DNA of 64,000 nucleotides from Halomonas gemina (GTDB lineage Bacteria; Pseudomonadota; Gammaproteobacteria; Pseudomonadales; Halomonadaceae), in contig NZ_JAMJPK010000009.1 in assembly GCF_023554995.1 (NCBI RefSeq), positions 43,674-107,673 of the forward strand. Reading direction: 5' to 3'. Numbering within the stretch: position 1 is the first letter of the stretch; each line of letters starts with the position of its first letter. Shown piece by piece: positions 17,686 to 27,845 of the stretch. The notes beneath the pieces are model-generated. The model worked only from the letters and a program-made list of their open reading frames with translations. It made no database searches and was not told the DNA's origin. The position numbers and the translations under genes were made by a program.

Positions 17686-20634
17686 TTACCGCGCGTCGTC
17701 ACCCACGGTGACGATCACCCGCACCGCATCGAGGCGCAGTCGCGCGCCCTCGATGGCGGTATCCAGCTCGGCACGCTCGGCGCGCAGTGCCTCGAGCTCG
17801 TCGTCGCGGACCGCCGGGTTGAGCCGCGAGAGCGCCTCGAGGCGGCTGAGCTCGGCATCGAGCTCGGTGCGCATGCGCACCTGGGCGGCCTCGACAATGC
17901 TCGGCAGCTCCCGCTCGGCCTCCGCCTCGGCGCCGTCGAGCAGCTCGCGCAGCCGGTCGTGGCGGCTCTTGATCAGGTCCCGGGCGACCGCCTTCTTGAC
18001 CTTCTGCACCGCCTTCGAGAGGCCGGTAAAGGAGATCTTGTCGGTTAGGTTGGCGCCGGATTCGTCGAGCAGCACGCGCACCGCGGTGGGCGGCAGGAAG
18101 CGGTTGAGGTGCAGCCGCTTCGGTGCCGGACAGTGGGTGCGGAAGACCAGCTCGACCATCAGGCGGCCGGCGGGAATCGCCGGGTGCCTGAGCAGGGCCA
18201 GGGCGGTGTTGCCCATGGGGCCGTCGAGGATCCGGCCCATCATCTCGCGCAGCAGGGGATGCTCCCAGGAGAGGCGCTGGACGTCGTCCCGGGTCAGGGC
18301 CCGGGCGCGGGAGAAGGTGGCCGAGAAGCCCTCCTCGCCCTTCACCAGGCCCGGCAGGCCGTCGAGCATCTGCGGGCTCGGCTGCAGGTACTGGATGCCG
18401 CCGCCCAGCTCCTGGCTGTCGACGCCGAAGATCTCGAGCGCCTGGTCCAGGTAGCGGGACAGGGCCTTGTCGGCGTCGAGCTCGCGGATCGCCTCGATGA
18501 CCGCATCGGCGCGGTCCAGGCGGCAGGCGTTGAGCTCGAGCAATCGGTTGCGGCCGGCATCGCGCTCGGCCAGGCGCGCCTCGAACAGTGCCCGGGTCTC
18601 CGCGATCACCTCCTCGAGCGCCTCGTCGTCGAGCAGGCTGTCGGCCAGGGTATCGCCGAAGGCGGCATGGATCTCGCTGCCCAGGCCATGGGGCGCGCTG
18701 AAGGCGTCCATGCCCTGGTGGTACCAGCGCAGCAGCTTCTCGCCGGGGCTGCCGGTGAACACCGGTACATGCAGCTCGATGGCGTGGCGCTGGCCGATGC
18801 GGTCGAGCCGGCCGATGCGCTGCTCCAGCTGGTCGGGATGCAGCGGCAGGTCGAACATCACCAGGTGGCGGCAGAACTGGAAGTTGCGCCCCTCGGAGCC
18901 GATCTCCGAGCAGACCAGCACCTGGCAGCCCTCTTCCTGGTCGGCGAAGGCCGCCGCGGCGCGGTCGCGCTCCACCAGCGAGAGCCCCTCGTGGAACACC
19001 GGAGCCTGGTAGCCGCCGAGCACCCGCAGCCCCTCGGCCAGCCCCAGGGCGGTCTCGCGGTCATGGGCGATCACCAGCACCTTGTCATCGGCGAAGCCGT
19101 CCTCGCCGTCGTCGGCGAGGCGTGCCAGCAGCCAGGTCACCCGCGGGTCGAACTGCCACCACGGCTCGGTGTTGAGCGGGTCGTCGGTCAACGCCCGGTA
19201 CATGGCATCCGGGTAGATCAGCACCTCGGGATGGTCGAGCCCGGTCTCGATCAGCAGCTCGTCCAGGTAGTCCTCGTCGCGCGCCAGGCGGCGCAGCACC
19301 CGGCGGTAGGAGGAGGGCGCCTCGAGCTCCGCGATATGCAGGCGGCGCTCCGGGAAGCCGCCCACATGGCGACGGCTGTTGCGGAACATCACCCGGCCGG
19401 TGCCGTGGCGGTCCAGCAGCTGATCGCGCAGCTGGTCGCGGGCGGCGGCGTGCTGGTCGTCGCCACGCTCGGGGTCGGCCAGGGTGTCGAGCAGGGCCAG
19501 GCTGTCGGGCTCGGCGATCACCGCGGCGACGCTCTCGCGGTCGGCGGCCTCGCCCGGCAGGCGCTCCAGGGCGTCGATCGCCTCGGCCACCTCCACGTAG
19601 TGCTGCTCCTCCTCGCGGAAGGCCGCGAGGCTGTGATAGCGGTCCGGGTCGAGCAGGCGCAGCCGCGCGAAGTGGCTTTCCAGGCCCATCTGCTCGGGGG
19701 TGGCGGTGAGCAGCAGCATGCCGGGTACCTGGGCGGCCAGGCGCCCCACGCAGGCGTAGCCGGGGCCGCTCTGCTCCGGGCTCCAGTCCAGGTGGTGGGC
19801 CTCGTCGACGATCAGCAGTTCCCAGTCGCAGGCCAGCGCCTGCTGCTGGCGATGGGGGTTGGCGAACAGCCAGTCCTGGCTGGCCAGTACCAGCTGGCCG
19901 GCCTCGAAGGGGTTCGCCTCGCCGTGGGCCTGGCTCTGCTGCTCGTCGAGCAGGGTGACCTCGAGGGCGAAGCGGCGCAGCAGCTCCACCAGCCACTGGT
20001 GGGTCAGGCTCGCCGGCACCAGGATCAGCGCCCGCTCGGCGCGGCCGGTGAGCAGCAGGCGGTGCAGGATCAACCCGGCCTCGATGGTCTTGCCCAGCCC
20101 CACCTCGTCGGCCAGCAGTACCCGCGGCGCGTGGCGACGGGCCACCTCGTCGGCGATGTAGAGCTGGTGGGGGATCAGGTCGATGCGCGGGCCGGCCAGG
20201 CCGAGTGCCGGATTCTGCTCGATGCGATGGAAGTGGTGCAGGGTGCGAAAGCGCAGGTCGAACCAGTCGTTGCGGTCGACCTGGCCGGTGAGCAGGCGGT
20301 CGCGGGCCTGGTCGAACTGCATGGTGTCGGCGAGCCGCGCCTCGGGCAGCTCGGTGAGCTCGCCGGCGTCGTCTTCGCCGATATAGACGATCAGGCCGCC
20401 GACCTCCTTGCTGTCGTCGACGGTCATCTGCCAGCCCTCGGCGGACTGGATGCGGTCGCCGCTGCCGAAGGCCACCCGGGTCAGGGGGGCGTTGCGGCTG
20501 CTGTAGGTGCGGGTTTCCTGGCTGGCGCCGAAGAGCACGGTGACGCTGCGGACGTCGACGTTGAGGATGGTGCCCAGGCCGAGTTCGGCCTCGCCGTCGC
20601 TGATCCAGCGCTGGCCGGGAGAGAAGTCGCTCAT
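17686..20634 (-). CDS. rapA: RNA polymerase-associated ATPase RapA
   Basis: Swi2/Snf2-type translocase that binds RNA polymerase and promotes its recycling. It is 982 aa (E. coli RapA 968). The N-terminal Tudor-like part starts MSDFSPGQRWISDGEAELGL; helicase motif I is LADEVGLGKTIEAGL, motif II is DEAHH, and motif VI IGRLDRIGQRH is present in the second lobe. A long C-terminal region carries the RapA-specific domains. Its end is followed by REP repeats rather than a clear T-rich terminator. Confidence 0.97.
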   Translation of the reverse strand: MSDFSPGQRWISDGEAELGLGTILNVDVRSVTVLFGASQETRTYSSRNAPLTRVAFGSGDRIQSAEGWQMTVDDSKEVGGLIVYIGEDDAGELTELPEARLADTMQFDQARDRLLTGQVDRNDWFDLRFRTLHHFHRIEQNPALGLAGPRIDLIPHQLYIADEVARRHAPRVLLADEVGLGKTIEAGLILHRLLLTGRAERALILVPASLTHQWLVELLRRFALEVTLLDEQQSQAHGEANPFEAGQLVLASQDWLFANPHRQQQALACDWELLIVDEAHHLDWSPEQSGPGYACVGRLAAQVPGMLLLTATPEQMGLESHFARLRLLDPDRYHSLAAFREEEQHYVEVAEAIDALERLPGEAADRESVAAVIAEPDSLALLDTLADPERGDDQHAAARDQLRDQLLDRHGTGRVMFRNSRRHVGGFPERRLHIAELEAPSSYRRVLRRLARDEDYLDELLIETGLDHPEVLIYPDAMYRALTDDPLNTEPWWQFDPRVTWLLARLADDGEDGFADDKVLVIAHDRETALGLAEGLRVLGGYQAPVFHEGLSLVERDRAAAAFADQEEGCQVLVCSEIGSEGRNFQFCRHLVMFDLPLHPDQLEQRIGRLDRIGQRHAIELHVPVFTGSPGEKLLRWYHQGMDAFSAPHGLGSEIHAAFGDTLADSLLDDEALEEVIAETRALFEARLAERDAGRNRLLELNACRLDRADAVIEAIRELDADKALSRYLDQALEIFGVDSQELGGGIQYLQPSPQMLDGLPGLVKGEEGFSATFSRARALTRDDVQRLSWEHPLLREMMGRILDGPMGNTALALLRHPAIPAGRLMVELVFRTHCPAPKRLHLNRFLPPTAVRVLLDESGANLTDKISFTGLSKAVQKVKKAVARDLIKSRHDRLRELLDGAEAEAERELPSIVEAAQVRMRTELDAELSRLEALSRLNPAVRDDELEALRAERAELDTAIEGARLRLDAVRVIVTVGDDAR

Positions 20635-20776
20635 GGTGCCTCGGGGATGCTTGGGATCGGTTCGGTGCCGCTGGCCACACCCGGCCCGGCGGCGACAGGG
20701 CGCGGTATCTTACCGCAAAGCCAAGCGCGGCTTAAGCGTCCAGGCGCCGATCAGGAGGCGATCGCCCCGAGGCCGC

Positions 20777-21577
20777 TCAGCGCTCCTCCAGCCAGGCCGA
20801 GAGCTGGGCGCGGGTCAGCTCGCCGACGTGCTGATCCAGGGCGCGGCCCTCGGCGTCGAACAGCAGGGTGGTGGGCAGGCCCGGGGACTCGGCCAGCACC
20901 ATCAGCTGCTGGCGCGGGTCGAGGAGGGCATGGCCGAAGTCGAGGCCCTGCTCGTCGAGGTAGCGCACTACCTGCAGCAGCTCCTCGCCCTGGTTGACGA
21001 TCACCACGGTGACCCCTTCCCGTGCATCGGCCTCGGCTAATATTGGCATCTCGCGACGGCAGGGCGGGCACCAGGTGGCCCAGAGGTTGACCACCACCCG
21101 CTCGCCGGACAGCGACGCCAGGTTCACCTCCTCGCCGTCGAGGTTCTCCAGGGCGAGGTCAGGCAGCGCGCGAAGCGCCATGCCGCCGCCGAGCGGGGCC
21201 AGGGTGACCAGCGTCAGCCACAGCAGCGAGGCACCCAGCGCCAGGCCCATGCCGCCCAGCATCGCCCCCAGGCGGTCGCGCAGCGACCAGGCGGTCCAGC
21301 CCAGCGCGGCCAGCAGGCCCCAGAGGCCATGGTAGCCGGGCTGCCAGAGCTTGAGGATGTCCAGGGGCGCCTCGGCATAGGCGCCCAGGTTCATCAGCCC
21401 ATGCCCCAGTCGGGCGCCGACCAGCCAGGCCAGCAGTAGGCCGTTGAACCAGCGGGCATGGCGGCCCCGGGGCAGGCCGAGCAGGAAGGCGCTGGCAGCC
21501 AGCAGGACCAGGGCGGCAAGGAAGGCATAGAGGCGCGGCAGCGCGATCAGGACGGGCCCCAGGGCGATGGCATCCAT
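20777..21577 (-). CDS. TlpA-like thioredoxin fused to a membrane domain
   Basis: A 266-aa membrane-anchored thiol-disulfide oxidoreductase. The first ~125 residues hold four to five hydrophobic segments arranged like a shortened prolipoprotein diacylglyceryl transferase-type membrane region (GARLGHGLMN). The C-terminal ~140 residues form a periplasmic thioredoxin fold with the active site NLWATWCPPCRREMP and the cis-Pro segment GLPTTLLFD. Role inferred: periplasmic disulfide reduction, perhaps for cytochrome maturation. It is upstream of rapA with a 142-base gap. Confidence 0.85.
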   Translation of the reverse strand: MDAIALGPVLIALPRLYAFLAALVLLAASAFLLGLPRGRHARWFNGLLLAWLVGARLGHGLMNLGAYAEAPLDILKLWQPGYHGLWGLLAALGWTAWSLRDRLGAMLGGMGLALGASLLWLTLVTLAPLGGGMALRALPDLALENLDGEEVNLASLSGERVVVNLWATWCPPCRREMPILAEADAREGVTVVIVNQGEELLQVVRYLDEQGLDFGHALLDPRQQLMVLAESPGLPTTLLFDAEGRALDQHVGELTRAQLSAWLEER

Positions 21578-21693
21578 GTCGTGGCGGTGGCTCCCGAGTG
21601 GTCGGCGGCTGGCGCCGCAGCGGGTACACTGGGCGCATTCGTTTCGCCAAGCCTACTGCCGGCGGGCAGGGCTGTCATCCAGCGGGAGCACTC

Positions 21694-21936
21694 ATGGCAC
21701 GACCGGCCTTCGATACCCTGCGCGCCCTGGCGATCGCCAGCCAGGCGACGGGCTTCATCCTGATCATTACCCTGGAGACCCTGATGGGGGATGCCGCGCG
21801 TCCCTGGCAGGGCTGGACCCTGGCGGCCATGGTGGCGGCCGCGCTGTGGATCGCCCTGGTGCGTCTCTACCGCCGCAACAGGGCGCGCAAGGCCATGGCC
21901 AGGCGCCTGGCCGACGATGACGACGATGCGGATTGA
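21694..21936 (+). CDS. Hypothetical small membrane protein
   Basis: An 80-aa protein with two predicted hydrophobic helices (around ATGFILIITLETLMG and WTLAAMVAAALWIALV), a basic stretch RLYRRNRARKAMARR and an acidic tail. GGGAG stands six bases before the ATG. I do not recognise the family. Its stop codon is in the same frame as the phospholipase D remnant that follows, so it may once have been longer or have been joined to it by a deletion. Confidence 0.6.
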   Translation: MARPAFDTLRALAIASQATGFILIITLETLMGDAARPWQGWTLAAMVAAALWIALVRLYRRNRARKAMARRLADDDDDAD

Positions 21937-21978
21937 GCGGGCGGCAGGGCGCGGAGTGCCGACATCCTGGCCAGCCGG

Positions 21979-23058
21979 GTGCTGGCCTCGCTGCCGGTGG
22001 CCGGTCGCCAGCATCGGCGCATGCACAACAAGCTGTGGCTCGCCGACAACGCCGTGGGCATCGTCGGCGGGCGCAACCTGGGTGACGAGTACTACAGCGC
22101 CGGTTCGCCGCGCAACTTCGCCGACCTGGACCTGCTGGTCATGGGGCCGGTGATGGCGCCGCTGTCGCGCAGCTTCGATCTCTACTGGAACCATGGCCTG
22201 GCCCAGCCCATCGGCCGCTATCGCCAGGCCGACCCCGATGCCTGGCGGGTGCTGCGCAACCGCCTGGCCGCCTGGCTCGAGGCGCGCAGCGACTCGACCT
22301 ACTTCGCCGCCCTGCGTGAGCGCTACGAGAACCGCTCCCGCAGCCGGCTGGCCGACTCGCTGCACTGGGGGGAGGCCGAGGCCCTGTGGGACCCGCCCGG
22401 CAAGCCGGCGCGCCGCGGCCGCCCGCCGCTGGCCGAGACCATGGCCGGCCAGCTGGTGCGTCGGCTAGCCCCAGAGTCGCGGCTGCTGCTGGTCTCCGCC
22501 TACTTCGTGCCCACCTCGGCGGGCAGTCGCCGGCTGCAGGCGATGGCCGAGGCGGGCATCGAGGTGACGGTGGTCACCAACTCCTTGGAGGCCTCCGACG
22601 TCCCGCTCGTCCACGGCGCCTACGCGCCCTACCGGGCAGGGCTGCTGGAGAGCGGCGTGGCGCTCTTCGAGCTGCGCGGTGACCTCGCGGCGGACGGCGA
22701 CCCGCACGACGAGCGTGTTGGCAGCTCCGGCTCGGTGCTGCACATCAAGGCGCTGGGGGTCGACCGGGACCGGCTCTTCGTGGGGTCGGCCAATGCCGAC
22801 CCCCGTTCGGTATGGTGGAACACCGAGGTGGGGGTGCTGGCCGTGAGCGAGCCGCTGCTGGACGACTTCATGGCGTTCGTTGCCGAGGGGGCGAGCCCCC
22901 AGCAGAGCTATGCCCTCGAGCTCGATGTCCGGGGGCGGCTGCACTGGCTGACGCTGATCGATGGCCGCCCGGTCCACCTCGACCGCGAACCGGGCTCGGC
23001 GGGCGCGCGTCTGCTCGCCTGGCTCAGCGGCCTGCTGGGGCTGGAGCCCTGGCTCTGA
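21979..23058 (+). pseudogene. Phospholipase D family gene lacking its 5' end
   Basis: The frame of up to 359 codons carries both HKD motifs of the phospholipase D superfamily: HNKLWLADNAVGIVGGRN and HIKALGVDRDRLFVGSANAD. Full-length relatives (YmdC/ClsC-like, roughly 500 aa) have a signal or membrane segment and ~120-150 residues before the first HKD; these are missing. In-frame reading upstream meets the stop of the 80-aa gene at 21934-21936, and no ribosome-binding site stands before the available GTG at 21979. Catalytic residues survive, but export and folding are doubtful. A short functional form cannot be excluded. Confidence 0.7.
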
Positions 23059-23109
23059 GGCCACCCGCCAGCCGTGTATCCTGAGGCTGGTCAACCATAG
23101 GGAGGAGCC

Positions 23110-24606
23110 ATGACCGACTCGACGTCCGGGGAGGCCACGGCGGCATCGCCGTCGCGGCTGGCGCGCCTCAAGGTGCCGGTGGGGCTGGCGCTGGGGCCGC
23201 TGGCCTTCCTGCTGCTGGTGCTGATGGAGGTGCCGGCAGGGATGCCGCCGGCGGCCTGGCAGGTGGTAGCACTGACCGCCTGGATGGCGATCTGGTGGGT
23301 ACTGGAGCCGGTGCCCATCGCGGTCACCGCCCTGCTGCCGGTGGCCGTGCTGCCACTCATGGGCGTGGCGCCCATCGACCAGGTGGCGGCGCCCTATGCC
23401 AATCCGCTGATCTTCCTCTTTCTCGGGGGCTTCCTGCTGGCCGAGGCGATCCAGCGCTGGAGCCTGCATCGGCGCATCGCCATGCTGGTGCTGCGCTTTT
23501 CCGGCCTGCGCCCGGATCGTCTGGTGGGCGGCTTCATGGTCGCCACGGCGGCGCTGAGCATGTGGGTCAGCAATACCGCCACCGCGGCGCTGATGGTACC
23601 CATCGGTATCTCGGTGCTGACCATGCTGGAGCGGGAGGGTGGCGAGGGCGCCAGCCACCACATGGCCCTGACGCTGCTGCTGGGGATCGCCCTGGCCGCC
23701 AATATCGGTGGCATGGGCACGCTGATCGGCACGCCGCCTAATGCGCTGCTGGCCGGCTTCATGGCCGACAACTACGACATCGAGATCGGCTTCGCCCAGT
23801 GGATGCTGGTGGCGGTGCCCCCGTCCCTGTTGCTGCTGGTGCTGGCCTGGTGGCTGCTGACCCGCTGGGTCTACCCGGTGAGCCACGACGAGCTGCCGGG
23901 GGTGGCGCAGATGCTCCGCGAGCAGACCGAGGACCTGGGGCGCATGAGCCGCCCCGAGCAGCGAGTCGCGGCGGTCTTTGCCCTCGTCGCCCTGGCCTGG
24001 GTCACCCGGCCGCTGCTGGAGGCCTGGCTGCAGGTGCCGCTCAGCGATGCCGGTATCGCCGTGATCGGTGCCCTGCTGCTCTTCGTGGTGCCGGCCCGCT
24101 GGCGCCAGCGCCAGTTCCTGATGGACTGGGACAGCGCCCGTCAGCTGCCCTGGGGGGTACTGGTGCTGGTCGGTGGCGGGCTCAGCCTGGGCACGGCGAT
24201 CGAGGGCAGCGGCCTGGCCGCGGCGGTGGCCCAGGGGCTGGGGGCCTTCGATGCCTGGCCGACCTGGGGCCTGGTGGCGATGGTCGTGGTGGTGGTGATG
24301 CTAATGAGCCACGTGACCAGCAATACCGCCACCGCGGCGGCGATCCTGCCGCTGACCGCCTCGCTGACCGTGAGCCTCGGTGCCAGCCCGCTGCTGCTCT
24401 CGGTGCCGGTGGCCATGGCGGCAAGCTGCGCCTTCATGCTGCCGGTGGCGACCCCGCCCAATGCCGTGGTCTTCGGCAGCGGCCGGCTGAGCGTGGCGGA
24501 GATGATGCGCGCCGGCGCCCTGGTGAGCCTGGCGGCGATCCTGGTCATCACCCTGGTGGTGTTCGGCCTGGCGATGCCGGTGCTGGGTTTCGGCTGGAGC
24601 GTTTGA
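23110..24606 (+). CDS. DASS/SLC13 family sodium-dicarboxylate-type transporter
   Basis: Inner-membrane symporter of 498 aa with about eleven to twelve hydrophobic segments. The divalent anion:sodium symporter signature is seen in both repeats: SNTATAALM near residue 160 and SNTATAAAIL near 405, each followed by glycine/asparagine-proline segments (GTPPNAL and TPPNAVV). This twofold SNT layout predicts sodium-coupled uptake of C4-dicarboxylates or related anions; the exact substrate is unknown. GGGAGGAG precedes the start. Confidence 0.9.
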   Translation: MTDSTSGEATAASPSRLARLKVPVGLALGPLAFLLLVLMEVPAGMPPAAWQVVALTAWMAIWWVLEPVPIAVTALLPVAVLPLMGVAPIDQVAAPYANPLIFLFLGGFLLAEAIQRWSLHRRIAMLVLRFSGLRPDRLVGGFMVATAALSMWVSNTATAALMVPIGISVLTMLEREGGEGASHHMALTLLLGIALAANIGGMGTLIGTPPNALLAGFMADNYDIEIGFAQWMLVAVPPSLLLLVLAWWLLTRWVYPVSHDELPGVAQMLREQTEDLGRMSRPEQRVAAVFALVALAWVTRPLLEAWLQVPLSDAGIAVIGALLLFVVPARWRQRQFLMDWDSARQLPWGVLVLVGGGLSLGTAIEGSGLAAAVAQGLGAFDAWPTWGLVAMVVVVVMLMSHVTSNTATAAAILPLTASLTVSLGASPLLLSVPVAMAASCAFMLPVATPPNAVVFGSGRLSVAEMMRAGALVSLAAILVITLVVFGLAMPVLGFGWSV

Positions 24607-24700
24607 TCCAGGACATTGCCGGATTGCCGTCAGCGTCTAGGCTTGACTCAGGAGGGGGTGCCGCGGGGTATCCCGGTATGTCACTGAAAGGACAGATATC

Positions 24701-25153
24701 ATGTACCAGACAATCCTCGTTCCCGTTGACGGTTCCAGCCATGCCGAGAAGGCGCTCCAGGTGGCCGCCCAGCTGGCCAGGGGGACGTCCGCCGTCCTGC
24801 ACCTGATGACCGTGGCCGAGTTTCCGCCGGACAACATCGGCCTGTTCACCGGCGGCGTTGCCGAACCTTATGCCGAGGAGGAGCGCGAGAAGTTGGCGAA
24901 GGGCATGAAGGAGGAGGCCCACAAGGCGATCGACAAGGCACGCGCCACCGTCGACCTCGCCGACATCGAGGTCAAGGAGGTGGTTCGCCAGGGCCGCCCG
25001 GCGGAGCTGATCACCGGCGAGGCCGAGGCACTCGGCGCCGATGCCATCGTCATGGGCAGCCGTGGCGTCAGCGACATGCGCGGCATGGTGTTCGGCAGCG
25101 TCTCCCACAAGGTCAGCCATACCGCCGATTGCACCGTGATTACCGTGACCTGA
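24701..25153 (+). CDS. Universal stress protein, UspA family
   Basis: A 150-aa cytoplasmic protein starting MYQTILVPVDGSSHAEKAL. The ATP-binding signature G-x2-G-x9-G-S/T is seen in GSRGVSDMRGMVFGSVS, so this is an ATP-binding type USP. Function in the cell is stress tolerance of unknown mechanism. AAAGGA stands eight bases before the ATG. It is downstream of the DASS transporter with a 94-base gap and convergent with phaC. Confidence 0.93.
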   Translation: MYQTILVPVDGSSHAEKALQVAAQLARGTSAVLHLMTVAEFPPDNIGLFTGGVAEPYAEEEREKLAKGMKEEAHKAIDKARATVDLADIEVKEVVRQGRPAELITGEAEALGADAIVMGSRGVSDMRGMVFGSVSHKVSHTADCTVITVT

Positions 25154-25191
25154 GGAGTCAGGGCGTCAGGAGACTCACTGGCCTTGCCCCT

Positions 25192-27048
25192 TCACGAGGT
25201 GGTCGGTGCCGGGGCATCGACTCGCACCTGGACATAGGATCCCGGCGCCTCCTCGAGGGGGGTGAAGCGGCCACCGCCAGGCTCTCGGGCTGTCACCTGC
25301 CCACCGCCATGGCGCTTGAGCCAGGTGCGCCATTCCCGCCACCATGAGCCCGGATGATGAGTGGCTGAGGCTAGCCAGCGCTCGGGATCGCGGGGCAGGT
25401 GGCCATAGCTCCAGTAGCCATACTTCGCCGAGTCGGCCGGATTGATGACGCCCGCGATATGGCCGGATCCACCGAGGATGAATCGTGGACGGCGGCCCAG
25501 CAGGTGTGCGCCGCGGTAGCTGGATTGCCAGGGGGCGATATGATCCTTCTCGGTCGCCACGAAGAACGCCGGGGTGCGCACCTTGCCAAGGTCGATGGCC
25601 TCTCCCGCCAGGGAAATTCCCCCGGGTTCGGTGAGGCGATTTTCCAGGTACATGTTGCGCAGGTAGAAGCTCTGCATGCGCCGGGGCATGCGGGTGGAGT
25701 CCGAATTCCAGTAGAGCAGATCGAAGGCCTTGGGGTCGCGGCCGAGCAGGTAGTTGTTGATCACGAAACTCCAGACCAGATCGGCGGACTGCAGCAGGTT
25801 GAAGGCATTGGCCAGATGCGTGCCCTCCAGATAGCCGCGCTGGGCCATGTGTTGCTCCATGTAGCGGATCTGCTCCTCGTCGATGAACACCTCCAGCGGC
25901 CCTACCTCGCTGAAATCGAGCAGGGTGGTGAAGAAGGTGGCGCTGCTGACCCGATCATCCCCCCGGGCGGCCTGGTGCGCCAGGGTGCAGGCCAGCAGGG
26001 TGCCACCGATGCAGTAGCCGATAGTGTTGAGCGACGCCTCGCCTGTCACCTCCTCGACGATGTCCATGGCCTTGAGGGTGCCCTGAGTGAGGTAGTCGTC
26101 GAAGGCCACCTCGGCATAGCGCTCGTCCGGGTTGACCCACGAGATGATGAAGACCGTTATCCCCTGTTCGACGGCCCAGCGGATGAAAGAGCGCTGCGGG
26201 GTCAGATCCAGGATGTAGTACTTGTTGATCCAGGGGGGGACGATGAGCAAGGGCTGGCGGTCGACCTCCTCGGTGGCCGGCGCGTATTGAATGAGTTGCA
26301 TCAGCTCGTTCTGATAGATGACCTTGCCGGGGGTCACCGCGATGTTCTTGCCCAGCTCCAGCCCGGCAGCATCGCTCTGCTTGATGCGCAATAGCCCCTC
26401 GCCCCGGGCCATGTCGTCCATCAGGTTGGCCATGCCCTGCAGCAGGTTGGCGCCGCCGGTACGGACCGTGGCTTCGATCACCTCGGGGTTGGTGGTGGCA
26501 AAATTGCTGGGGGCGAGCGCGTCCATCAGCTGACGCGCATAGAACTCGATCTTCACCCGCTCTTCCCTGTCCAGGTCGTCGGAGACATCATGGACCGCAC
26601 TCAGCCACTGCTCGGCGGTCAACTGGTAGGCTTGCCTGAGCGCATCGAAGAAGAGGTTCTCCTCCCAGCCCTTACCCTTGAAACGCCGGTCTCTCGGGTC
26701 GTACTGGACGGACGGTGGTGGTGCCTGGCCGCACAGTCGCAGCGCCGTGTCCTGCCAGAGTGCCGCATAGCCCTGGCACAGCTGCATCTGTACGTCCAGG
26801 GCGCGCTGCGGATGCCGCAGAAACTGCTGGCCCAGGCTGGCGAGCGACTTGGCGGCAACCGCCGGGTCAGGCAGAGTAAAGAAATCCCCGCGCGCCTGTC
26901 GCTCGAGCAAGCCCTGCAGGGCCCGGGACGACTCGGTCGACAAGCGCGCGAGGATCTCGGCGTAACGCTGTGCCAGGATGTCGTCTGGTGCCTCGGGCGG
27001 TGTCTGCCCATCACCTGCCTTCGGTGACGAATGCCGTGGGTCAGTCAT
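25192..27048 (-). CDS. phaC: Class I poly(3-hydroxyalkanoate) polymerase
   Basis: Polymerises 3-hydroxyacyl-CoA into storage polyester on the granule surface. It is 618 aa with the N-terminal PhaC domain and an alpha/beta hydrolase core. The lipase-like box with the catalytic Cys is GYCIGG, the Asp is in FVATEKDHIAPW and the His in GGSGHIAGVINP. The ATG at 27048 is chosen (start MTDPRHSS, AGAGG upstream); a longer reading to 27162 extends into the divergent control region. No phaE or phaR partner lies nearby, as expected for class I. Confidence 0.95.
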   Translation of the reverse strand: MTDPRHSSPKAGDGQTPPEAPDDILAQRYAEILARLSTESSRALQGLLERQARGDFFTLPDPAVAAKSLASLGQQFLRHPQRALDVQMQLCQGYAALWQDTALRLCGQAPPPSVQYDPRDRRFKGKGWEENLFFDALRQAYQLTAEQWLSAVHDVSDDLDREERVKIEFYARQLMDALAPSNFATTNPEVIEATVRTGGANLLQGMANLMDDMARGEGLLRIKQSDAAGLELGKNIAVTPGKVIYQNELMQLIQYAPATEEVDRQPLLIVPPWINKYYILDLTPQRSFIRWAVEQGITVFIISWVNPDERYAEVAFDDYLTQGTLKAMDIVEEVTGEASLNTIGYCIGGTLLACTLAHQAARGDDRVSSATFFTTLLDFSEVGPLEVFIDEEQIRYMEQHMAQRGYLEGTHLANAFNLLQSADLVWSFVINNYLLGRDPKAFDLLYWNSDSTRMPRRMQSFYLRNMYLENRLTEPGGISLAGEAIDLGKVRTPAFFVATEKDHIAPWQSSYRGAHLLGRRPRFILGGSGHIAGVINPADSAKYGYWSYGHLPRDPERWLASATHHPGSWWREWRTWLKRHGGGQVTAREPGGGRFTPLEEAPGSYVQVRVDAPAPTTS

Positions 27049-27428
27049 GGTCCGTACCTCTGTGAGTCCGCTACCCGGTTGCCGTGCGCGACCCCAGGTC
27101 AGACGCGGGCGTTTCGCAGATTGAAGACTCAGGGTGGATGTGCATGATCCTGGCTGCTGCAACCTACGGTTTCAGTATCGTCGGGATTGCGTGAGACGCA
27201 ACCGGCCAGGCGTAGAGGTGATCACCGGGACCCGCCGCACACTGACATCGGAAGTGGCATCAAGGCGCAACTCACGGATGGGCATCATGCGCCAACGTGG
27301 TTCGAGGTTCTGAACACGGTTGCGGGGGAACCGGGCGCCGCCACTCGCCGCATCCATGCCTTTAAAGGCACGTGTGCCGAGCTATATCGGCGTATACAAT
27401 CTGATGCTCATATGGAGCCCTGGACGAA
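27049..27428. promoter_or_regulatory. Divergent control region between phaC and the phasin-like gene
   Basis: 380 bases without a gene. Near the phasin side there is a perfect palindrome GGCACGTGTGCC (27367-27378), an inverted pair CCGA/TCGG around GCTATA, and a TACAAT (27395-27400) usable as a -10. No clear -35 was found at 17 bp. I found no other structure. Confidence 0.4.
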
Positions 27429-27773
27429 ATGACCAAGAACCCGATGGAAATGATGTTTGCCTGGATGAAGGTCGCCTCGGCCTATAACAGGATGTCGCTG
27501 GCTGCCTGTGAGGTGATCGCCCATCGCACCATGAAGATGGCAAGCGGGGCGATGACCGGCCCCGAGGCAGTGGGGATGGTCATGGAGAAGGCCACGACCT
27601 TCACCACCGCTGCCGAGCAAGCGGCAGTGGCGGCGGCGCGCGGTGGCGATCCCGCACGTATCGCGGCCGCGGCGTTGAAGCCTTACGGCACCAAGACCCG
27701 CGCGAACGTGCGCAAGCTGCAGTCCCATGGCGCCAAGCCTCGGGCGAAGTCGCGCAACAAGACACGGCGCTGA
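27429..27773 (+). CDS. Phasin-like small granule-associated protein (putative)
   Basis: A 114-aa protein with an amphipathic helical N-terminal half (MFAWMKVASAYNRMSLAACE) and a strongly basic tail (KPRAKSRNKTRR). Position, divergent from phaC, and size suggest a phasin or a DNA-binding granule protein of the PhaF/PhaI type, the basic tail favouring the latter. I cannot match a specific family from sequence alone. It ends 72 bases before a strong terminator. Confidence 0.55.
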   Translation: MTKNPMEMMFAWMKVASAYNRMSLAACEVIAHRTMKMASGAMTGPEAVGMVMEKATTFTTAAEQAAVAAARGGDPARIAAAALKPYGTKTRANVRKLQSHGAKPRAKSRNKTRR

Positions 27774-27845
27774 TGGGAGCGTACGGGGGCATGCCGCAAA
27801 CGCGGCCAGGGCGCTCGCCATATTGCCACCCAGGCGCCACAACAG

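Noticed and set aside
27049..27428. Sigma-54 promoter of the phasin-like gene
   Set aside because: A GGCAC is present, but the GC element is two bases too far away for a GG-N10-GC pair.
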